Origin: SVKR01 sp963605115
GTDB taxonomy: Bacteria; Bacillota; Clostridia; Oscillospirales; Oscillospiraceae
Assembly (NCBI GenBank): GCA_963605115.1
Contig: CAVCTM010000035.1
Coordinates: 1 to 18,222, forward strand
DNA length: 18,222 nt
Direction: 5' to 3'
The notes below the pieces were generated by a model. The model saw only the letters and a list, made by a program, of their open reading frames with translations, made no database searches and was not told the DNA's origin. A program made the translations under genes and the position numbers. Below, one piece after another: positions 14,311 through 18,222 of this stretch (position 1 is its first letter; each line of letters begins with the position of its first letter).

Positions 14311-15984
14311 TTACTTGGCGGGAACGTAGTCCTCGGTGAAGATGCAGCCGTTCAGGGCGGGACCTTCGATGTTGAACTGGACGCCGACGATACCCTTGCG
14401 GCCGACGAGATACGCCTGCTCGTTGAAGGCGTTGACGGCGTAAGCCTGCTCCACGGCGTAGTCATGGAAGGCGTTCAGGGACTCGGCATCGTTCTTCTCC
14501 ATCGCCGCGTTGAGGAGGCTCTGGAGAGTCTCATCCTGCACGAAGCCGACGCTGCCGCGCGCGGTCTTGGTGCCGTAGTACCAGTTCCACGCCTCGGTGA
14601 CGAAGCCGGTCGCCATGTTGCCACTGTGCCAGCACATATCCCACTGCTCCGGCTCAAGATAATAGGTGTCGAACAGCGCCTGATCGTAAGCGTCGATGAT
14701 GACCTCGATGCCGATGTTGCGCAGGCAGCTCTGCACGACGGCGACGGCAGCCTTCTGGGGACCCATGGTCTTGCACATGAAGTGGAAGCTGAGGCCGCTC
14801 TTCTCGTCGTAGCCCGCCTTCTGGAGATACTCCTTCGCGACGTCGAGATCGTAGTCGTAGTAAGGCGCGTCGTTCCACGCGGACTGATAGTCGCCGCAGA
14901 CGGCGGGGGCGACGTCGTGACCCTGGAAGCCGAAGTCGCCGGAGGCGGCGATGCGCACCTGCTCAAAGTCGATGGCGTGCAGCACCGCCTGACGCAGGTC
15001 GGCGTTGTCGTGGAAGATGCTGCCCTCGGCGCAGTTGAACACGAAGGTGGTCGGGTTCGTCATGTAGAAGTCAAAGAGCTCAAACTCGCCGCTGTCGGCG
15101 AAGGTCTTGATGCTGGTGTTCTCGATCCATGCGAGGTCCAGCTCGCCGTTTTCCAGCGCGATGACGCGCATCGCGTCCTCGGAGATGCCGACGCACTTGA
15201 TGATCTTCGCAGTGGCGACTTCATAAACGGTGCGGTCGCCGTCCTTCTGCCAGAAGTCCTCGACGGCTTCGAGCGTCACGCTCGTGCCGGGGATGTTCTC
15301 CTTGACCTTGTAAGCGCCGGTCGTCGCCGGGTCGCCGGAGCGCTGCTCGTCGGTCGCACCCTCGTACCATGCCTTGTTCACGACCGGGCAGTGGGACAGA
15401 ACATACTCCCAGACGCCGGGAGCGGCGGAGGAGACGGTGATCTCCACGGTCAGGTCGTTGGTCGCCTTGATCTCGTCGACGTAGACGCCGATGTTGGCGT
15501 AAGCGCCGGCGACGTTGGGCGCGGTCTCGTAAGAGAACACGACGTCCTCCGCGCCGATGGCGTTGCCCTTGGAGTCGCGGATGTAGTCCTTCAGCTTGAC
15601 GGTGGCGTGGAGCCCATCGTCGGAGATGGTGTAGCTCTCCGCCATGTCATACTGCATGTCCGCGAGCGCGGTGCCGAACTTGGGGTTCGCCATCAGCGTG
15701 GCGTAAAGCTGGGTGTAGATGGTGTTGCCGGAGCTGCCGTTGTTCTTCCACGGCGCGAGGTCCCAGCCGGTGTTGCGCAGACCGTAGGTCAGGGACTCTG
15801 CAATGACGGATTCGCTGACGTCGTGGTCCTGATTGTCGCCGCCGAGGGAGCCGATGTTCGGCGTGTCCGCAGCCGGGGCGTCGCTGTTTTTCGGCTCCGT
15901 GCCGCCGGGCTGACCGCAGGCAGCCAGTGCAAAGAGCATGGCAAACGCAAGGAGCAGGGGAAGTGCGCGCTTGAGCAGTTTCAT
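14311..15984 (-). CDS. Peptide-binding lipoprotein of the ABC importer (SBP_bac_5, OppA/DppA type)
   Basis: A 557-residue extracellular binding lipoprotein. The signal peptide MKLLKRALPLLLAF... ends in a lipobox LAAC with lipidated C23, followed by a Gly/Asp/Ala-rich tether to about residue 45. The body matches family 5 solute-binding proteins: an early GLRNTGWDLAPW stretch, DGLHATVKLKDYIRDSKG (about 132-149), AIDFEQVRIAASGDFG near 330-345 and a closing region with NAFNEQAYLVGRKGIVG. Length is normal for the class. The ATG has AGGAGG eight bases upstream. It is the first gene of the importer operon; two hairpins separate it from oppB. I see no clear sigma-A promoter in 15985-16140, only the inverted repeat at 16044-16068. 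Confidence 0.92.
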   Translation of the reverse strand: MKLLKRALPLLLAFAMLFALAACGQPGGTEPKNSDAPAADTPNIGSLGGDNQDHDVSESVIAESLTYGLRNTGWDLAPWKNNGSSGNTIYTQLYATLMANPKFGTALADMQYDMAESYTISDDGLHATVKLKDYIRDSKGNAIGAEDVVFSYETAPNVAGAYANIGVYVDEIKATNDLTVEITVSSAAPGVWEYVLSHCPVVNKAWYEGATDEQRSGDPATTGAYKVKENIPGTSVTLEAVEDFWQKDGDRTVYEVATAKIIKCVGISEDAMRVIALENGELDLAWIENTSIKTFADSGEFELFDFYMTNPTTFVFNCAEGSIFHDNADLRQAVLHAIDFEQVRIAASGDFGFQGHDVAPAVCGDYQSAWNDAPYYDYDLDVAKEYLQKAGYDEKSGLSFHFMCKTMGPQKAAVAVVQSCLRNIGIEVIIDAYDQALFDTYYLEPEQWDMCWHSGNMATGFVTEAWNWYYGTKTARGSVGFVQDETLQSLLNAAMEKNDAESLNAFHDYAVEQAYAVNAFNEQAYLVGRKGIVGVQFNIEGPALNGCIFTEDYVPAK

Positions 15985-16043
15985 TTTCTCGTCCTCCTGA
16001 TTTTTCTCAGGGCACCCCGGCGCGCAGCACCGCGGCGTCCTGC

Positions 16044-16068
16044 TTGGTGCTTTCTACTTTATCACCAA
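16044..16068. promoter_or_regulatory. Inverted repeat upstream of the importer operon (possible operator)
   Basis: TTGGTG (16044-16049) and CACCAA (16063-16068) form a 6-bp inverted repeat with a 13-base gap, about 60-84 bases before the lipoprotein ATG. A poor -10-like element (TAAAGT on the minus strand) lies inside it. This is the only symmetrical element in the leader and could bind a regulator; the support is weak. Confidence 0.3.
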
Positions 16069-16138
16069 AACCGGCGCTTGAAAATTGGAAAAACTCGGCG
16101 ATTATGTGGAGGATTTTGTCTTTTCCGGGCGGCAGGGC

Positions 16139-16178
16139 AAAAAATCCCCCGCACCGCGTTTTTTTGCGGTGCGGGGGA
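16139..16178 (-). terminator. Rho-independent terminator of the acetyltransferase-methyltransferase operon
   Basis: A perfect 13-bp GC-rich stem (16145-16157 with 16166-16178, loop 16158-16165) starting 14 bp beyond the methyltransferase stop, followed on the minus strand by six T (complement of A 16139-16144). Confidence 0.93.
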
Positions 16179-16192
16179 CAGATCCTCTTTTT

Positions 16193-16792
16193 TCAAAGCC
16201 CGATCACCGCGACGGCGCAGGGGACGCGGCCTTCGCAGAGGGTCAGCGTTACGTTTTCATAGCCTGCGTCGACCAAAAACCGGCGGTAGCTCTCCGGGGT
16301 GAACGCGCGCTTGAAGTCCGCGCCGGCTTTGTTGATGACGCCGGTGACGCGGTTCGTGCCGCCTTTTTCCGTGCGGTTCATGTAAGTCGGGATGATGAGC
16401 CGACCACCGGGGCGGCAGACGCGGCGGAGCTCCGCCAGCGCGCGGAGCGGCTCGTCCAGCAGGTGGATGACGTTCGCGGCGACGGCTGCGTCGAACTGCG
16501 CGTCCGGATAGGGGAGGTGCAGAATGTCCGCCTTCCCGAAGCGAACGTTTCCGTATTTGGCGCACTTTTTCTCCGCCCGCGCCAGCATTTTCCCGGAAAA
16601 GTCCGTTGCCACAAGGCTGCGGCAGCGCGGCGCGATCGCCGCCGTCAGCAGTCCCGTGCCGCAGGCGCACTCCAGCACCGAGTCCTCCGGTCCGACCAGC
16701 GCCCCCACCGCGGCGCAGAGCGCCCGGTCCGCCTTCCGGTTCAGCACGTCCGCAAAAAGGTCGTATGCCCAAGCCACATTGTCCCAGAACAT
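16193..16792 (-). CDS. Class I SAM-dependent methyltransferase (UbiE/Methyltransf_11-like)
   Basis: A 199-residue cytoplasmic enzyme. Motif I VLECACGTG (39-47) binds S-adenosylmethionine, ATDFSGKML (62-70) holds the acidic residue for its ribose, KADILHLPYPDAQFDAA (87-103) is the motif II area and RRVCRPGGRLIIPTY (123-137) the post-motif III strand. The substrate cannot be predicted; the UbiE-like pattern does not by itself mean quinone synthesis. The ATG overlaps the stop of the acetyltransferase gene by one base (TGATG), so the pair is translationally coupled. Confidence 0.88.
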   Translation of the reverse strand: MFWDNVAWAYDLFADVLNRKADRALCAAVGALVGPEDSVLECACGTGLLTAAIAPRCRSLVATDFSGKMLARAEKKCAKYGNVRFGKADILHLPYPDAQFDAAVAANVIHLLDEPLRALAELRRVCRPGGRLIIPTYMNRTEKGGTNRVTGVINKAGADFKRAFTPESYRRFLVDAGYENVTLTLCEGRVPCAVAVIGL

Positions 16793-17370
16793 CAGCTCAC
16801 CGCGCCTTCCTGCTCCGCGGAGCTCTGCACCTGCGCCGCACCGCCGTCCGGGAGCTTTTCGCCCATCTCGATCCGCACCTCGCGGCGCTCCGGGTCGGCG
16901 TTGGAGTAGGAATAGAGGTCGAAGCCGATGATCTCGAAGCCGCGCCTCCGGTAAAACGCGATCGCGTTTTCGTTGCAGGACTGGGTCCCCGGAACGATCA
17001 TCCGCGCGCCGGAGGCTGCCGCCGCGCGCTCAACGGCGTCCATCAGCGCCGTTCCGACGCCCTTCCCGCGCGCCGCACCGTCAAACACGCAGATGTTGCT
17101 GATCCGATAGCGGTTGTTCCAGCTCTCCGGCGAGCCCTCGGCATAACCGAGCAGCGCCTCGCCCTCAAACGCGCCGAACGCGGCGGGGTCCTCCAGCCAC
17201 TCGCCGAAAAATACGTCGTCAAAGCTCCGCTCGACCGGCGCGTCGAAGCGCTTGTAGCCGATCCGGAAGCCGCTCTTGCAGGGGCAAATGTCATAATACC
17301 CGCCCGTCCGATACCGCGCAGTGAAGCCCTTGCCCGCATAGTGCGCTTTGTCCAGTGGTCTGATCTCCAT
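16792..17370 (-). CDS. GNAT-family N-acetyltransferase
   Basis: A 192-residue enzyme. The acetyl-CoA loop is visible at RGKGVGTALM (101-110), preceded by strand ISNICVFDGAA (90-100) and followed by GTQSCNENAIAFYRRRGF (128-145), the motif B region. The pattern TQ-x-x-N-x-x-AIxFYxxxGFxxxGFDxYxYxN resembles streptothricin-acetyltransferase-like GNATs, but this is a family resemblance and not a resistance call. The frame is open 31 codons further upstream into the hairpin array; the ATG at 17368-17370 is chosen because GGAGGTG lies seven bases before it. It is the first gene of a pair with the methyltransferase. Confidence 0.85.
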   Translation of the reverse strand: MEIRPLDKAHYAGKGFTARYRTGGYYDICPCKSGFRIGYKRFDAPVERSFDDVFFGEWLEDPAAFGAFEGEALLGYAEGSPESWNNRYRISNICVFDGAARGKGVGTALMDAVERAAAASGARMIVPGTQSCNENAIAFYRRRGFEIIGFDLYSYSNADPERREVRIEMGEKLPDGGAAQVQSSAEQEGAVS

Positions 17371-17375
17371 AGTGG

Positions 17376-17391
17376 TTTCACCTCCGTGAAA
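17376..17391 (-). promoter_or_regulatory. Hairpin holding the ribosome site of the acetyltransferase gene
   Basis: On the minus strand TTTCAC (17386-17391) pairs with GTGAAA (17376-17381), placing GGAG of the ribosome site in the four-base loop, five bases before the ATG. It could modulate translation. On the plus strand the same hairpin is followed by seven T, so it also looks like a terminator for transcripts arriving from the array side. Confidence 0.4.
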
Positions 17392-17410
17392 GTTTTTTTG
17401 AAAGAACCCT

Positions 17411-17564
17411 CTGCAACCGCGTTGCAGGTCACAGGGAGTGCTATGCGGTGCCGCAGGGCACACTTGATTTCAGTGAAGCTTGGGCTGCGCCCAAGTGAAG
17501 CGGCGGTGCCGCCATGAAGCTTCGCGCCGCTGCGCGAAGTGAAGTTCCCGCGTGCCGAAGGCAC
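17411..17564. repeat. Array of short hairpins with TGAAG spacers
   Basis: Six compact palindromes follow each other: CTGCAA/TTGCAG (17411-17427), TGCGG/CCGCA (17444-17455), CTTGGGC/GCCCAAG (17479-17495), GGCGG/CCGCC (17502-17513), CTTCGCGC/GCGCGAAG (17520-17539) and GTGCC/GGCAC (17552-17564). TGAAG occurs at 17474, 17496, 17515 and 17540, so palindromes three to five are each flanked by it on both sides. The reading frame that crosses this area on the minus strand is just a translation of tRNA, terminator and hairpins. It fills most of the 245-bp gap between the tRNA and the acetyltransferase and is probably a dispersed non-coding repeat. Confidence 0.6.
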
Positions 17565-17576
17565 ACGGAAAGTGCG

Positions 17577-17613
17577 AAAAAGGCTCTTTTGTCACAGACA
17601 AAAGAGCCTTTTT
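17577..17613 (-). terminator. Rho-independent terminator of tRNA-Ser
   Basis: A perfect 16-bp stem (17577-17592 with 17598-17613, loop 17593-17597) two bases after the encoded CCA end, with five terminal A-T pairs giving a T-run on the minus strand. Its symmetry makes it usable from both directions. Confidence 0.92.
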
Positions 17614-17615
17614 CG

Positions 17616-17708
17616 TGGCGGAGAAGGAGGGATTCGAACCCTCGAACGGCTTTTGACCGTTACACGATTTCCAATCGTGCGCGCTCGACCGGGCTACGCG
17701 ACTTCTCC
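17616..17708 (-). tRNA. tRNA-Ser (anticodon GGA), CCA encoded
   Basis: A 93-base class II tRNA. The acceptor stem pairs GGAGAAG (5' end at 17708) with CTTCTCC; the anticodon arm is CACGA-TTGGAAA-TCGTG with anticodon GGA, reading UCC/UCU serine codons; a long variable arm (AACGGTC/GCCGTT region) fits serine; the T arm has GGTTCGAATCC. Discriminator G is followed by a genomic CCA (17616-17618). A consensus promoter precedes it and a terminator follows at once. Confidence 0.97.
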
Positions 17709-17752
17709 ATAGCTGCTCGAACAAACTCCGATATAAAGTTGTCAGCTTGGAT

Positions 17753-17781
17753 ATTATAGTTTATCCGCGCGGGAAAGTCAA
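17753..17781 (-). promoter_or_regulatory. Promoter of tRNA-Ser
   Basis: On the minus strand TTGACT (17776-17781), a 17-bp spacer and consensus TATAAT (17753-17758), about 45 bases before the mature 5' end. Confidence 0.88.
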
Positions 17782-17819
17782 GCAAAATATTCCGCCTTTT
17801 GCGGCTTTTCGAAAAAAAC

Positions 17820-17856
17820 ATCCGTTTGCCGGGGCGCTTTGTCCCGGCAAACGGAT
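17820..17856 (-). terminator. Second terminator of the small peptide/RNA locus
   Basis: A perfect 14-bp stem (ATCCGTTTGCCGGG 17820-17833, CCCGGCAAACGGAT 17843-17856, loop 17834-17842), followed on the minus strand by GTTTTTTTC. The A-run on the other side (17857-17863) makes it look bidirectional. Confidence 0.9.
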
Positions 17857-17883
17857 AAAAAAATACCACGCGCATCGGCGTGG
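17857..17883 (-). terminator. First terminator of the small peptide/RNA locus
   Basis: A 6-bp stem (CCACGC 17866-17871, GCGTGG 17878-17883) followed on the minus strand by TATTTTTTT, 20 bases beyond the stop of the 25-codon frame. It stands directly in front of the stronger hairpin at 17820-17856. Confidence 0.75.
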
Positions 17884-17903
17884 CTCACTTACGTTCGGGC
17901 TTT

Positions 17904-17981
17904 TCAGCGATCACTGACGGTGCCGTCGCACTCGCCGTAGATCATGTCGTCGATATCAACGCCCGGATAGCTTCGCAGCAT
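17904..17981 (-). CDS. Small acidic 25-residue peptide (unknown function)
   Basis: A short frame beginning MLRSYPGVDIDDM and ending GTVSDR. It is strongly acidic (five Asp and one Glu against two Arg), with a single Cys at position 18 and no hydrophobic segment, so it is not a membrane toxin or a secreted peptide with a signal sequence. Support for translation: AAAGGAGGTG lies six bases before the ATG, a near-consensus promoter lies 35 bases before it (18016-18044), and tandem terminators follow. I recognise no family. It could be a free small protein, a leader peptide, or a small RNA that happens to carry a frame. Confidence 0.6.
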   Translation of the reverse strand: MLRSYPGVDIDDMIYGECDGTVSDR

Positions 17982-18015
17982 AAGCAACACCTCCTTTTAT
18001 TGGTTTACGCTTCGC

Positions 18016-18044
18016 AGTATAGTCCCATTTTCCCGCCGCGTCAA
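18016..18044 (-). promoter_or_regulatory. Strong promoter of the small peptide/RNA locus
   Basis: On the minus strand TTGACG (18039-18044), a 17-bp spacer and TATACT (18016-18021). The predicted start near 18009 gives a transcript of about 150 bases to the first terminator. The 9-base word CTGCGAAGC occurs at the end of the -10/start region (18009-18017) and again as codons 2-4 of the peptide (17970-17978). The upstream stretch 18060-18085 is AT-rich, as an UP element would be. Confidence 0.8.
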
Positions 18045-18144
18045 GAGCTTTTGGGCAGATTTTACAATTTCTTTACATTTGGTTTAGGCAAAACGCCAAA
18101 CACCCGGACGGCGTTTCAAAAAAGTCTAATCAACGCGCCGCAGA

Positions 18145-18222
18145 CGCACAATTTAAAGGCCTCCCTGTGTAAGGGAGGCTGTCAGCCGAAGGCTGACTGG
18201 AGGGTTGTAAGCTGCCGAGATA
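18145..18222 (+). repeat. 78-bp inverted repeat, right copy
   Basis: The reverse complement of 137-214 with two mismatches. It contains the hairpins GCCTCCC/GGGAGGC (loop TGTGTAA) and GTCAGCC/GGCTGAC (loop GAA). It runs to the last base of the window, so its real end is not visible. The stretch 18045-18144 before it holds only an imperfect AAACGCC/GGCGTTT hairpin and no gene that I can support. Confidence 0.85.

Noticed and set aside
16060..16100. Sigma-A promoter for the peptide importer operon
   Set aside because: The best pair (TTTCAA, 16 bp, TAAAGT) matches the consensus too poorly to list as a promoter; only the inverted repeat is reported.
14464..16302. Plus-strand frame of 612 codons across the binding-protein gene
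   Set aside because: It is antisense to a complete lipoprotein gene and extends through a terminator into the next gene's 3' end.
17411..17564. CRISPR array
   Set aside because: There is no constant repeat of 23-40 bases, the palindromes differ from each other, and no cas gene is present.
17470..17724. Minus-strand 84-codon frame over tRNA-Ser and the hairpin array
   Set aside because: It is a translation of a tRNA, its terminator and non-coding repeats; no ribosome site is present.
18090..18118. Terminator at the AAACGCC/GGCGTTT inverted repeat
   Set aside because: It is followed by A-rich sequence on the plus strand and has no T-run on the minus strand; no gene ends there.

Overview
The window looks like chromosomal DNA of a high-GC gut clostridium, most likely an Oscillospiraceae-type (Oscillospirales) Firmicute. 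This is inferred from family content and signal style: YesM/YesN-type two-component proteins, PrsW and CmpB-type membrane proteins, an Opp operon with a lipoprotein binding protein, strong AGGAGG ribosome sites, consensus sigma-A promoters and classic hairpin-plus-T terminators. No 16S rRNA or species marker is present. Every gene I can support lies on the minus strand; the many long plus-strand reading frames are antisense shadows caused by high GC.

Layout in the direction of transcription (right to left). (1) 18222-17570: a 78-bp repeat, a 25-codon gene with a near-consensus promoter and tandem terminators, then tRNA-Ser(GGA) with its own promoter and terminator. (2) 17564-17411: an array of short hairpins, several separated by TGAAG. 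(3) 17370-16193: a GNAT acetyltransferase and a class I methyltransferase in a two-gene operon with a terminator. (4) 15984-10318: a complete oligopeptide/dipeptide ABC importer in the order binding lipoprotein, OppB, OppC, OppD, OppF. Two hairpins follow the binding-protein gene. (5) 10208-3832: a tightly packed six-gene operon starting from a promoter embedded in a perfect inverted repeat. It encodes a second OppD-like ATPase, a YesN-type response regulator, a soluble YesM-type histidine kinase, a degenerate RbsA-like ABC protein, an RbsC-like permease and a second AraC-type response regulator. (6) 3756-3193: a TetR regulator with its own promoter and terminator. (7) 3085-1627: PrsW-type protease and CmpB-type membrane protein. 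(8) 1515-235: a neutral-ceramidase-like protein with its own promoter. (9) 214-54: a second copy of the 78-bp repeat in inverted orientation, next to a related divergent unit.

The most interesting part is region 5. Its sugar-type ABC protein has lost the Walker A lysine, the signature motif, the Walker B Asp/Glu pair and the H-loop. The partner permease has lost the usual GG-x-S-x-x-GG coupling region, there is no binding protein in the operon, and the histidine kinase has no membrane segment. All frames are intact and overlap translationally. My inference is that a former sugar transporter has been converted into a membrane sensing module for the soluble kinase, whose outputs are two AraC-type response regulators, with the neighbouring peptide importer as a plausible target. 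The second point of interest is the small, strongly expressed-looking 25-codon/sRNA locus at 17857-18044. The third is the 78-bp inverted repeats that bracket the entire gene set.
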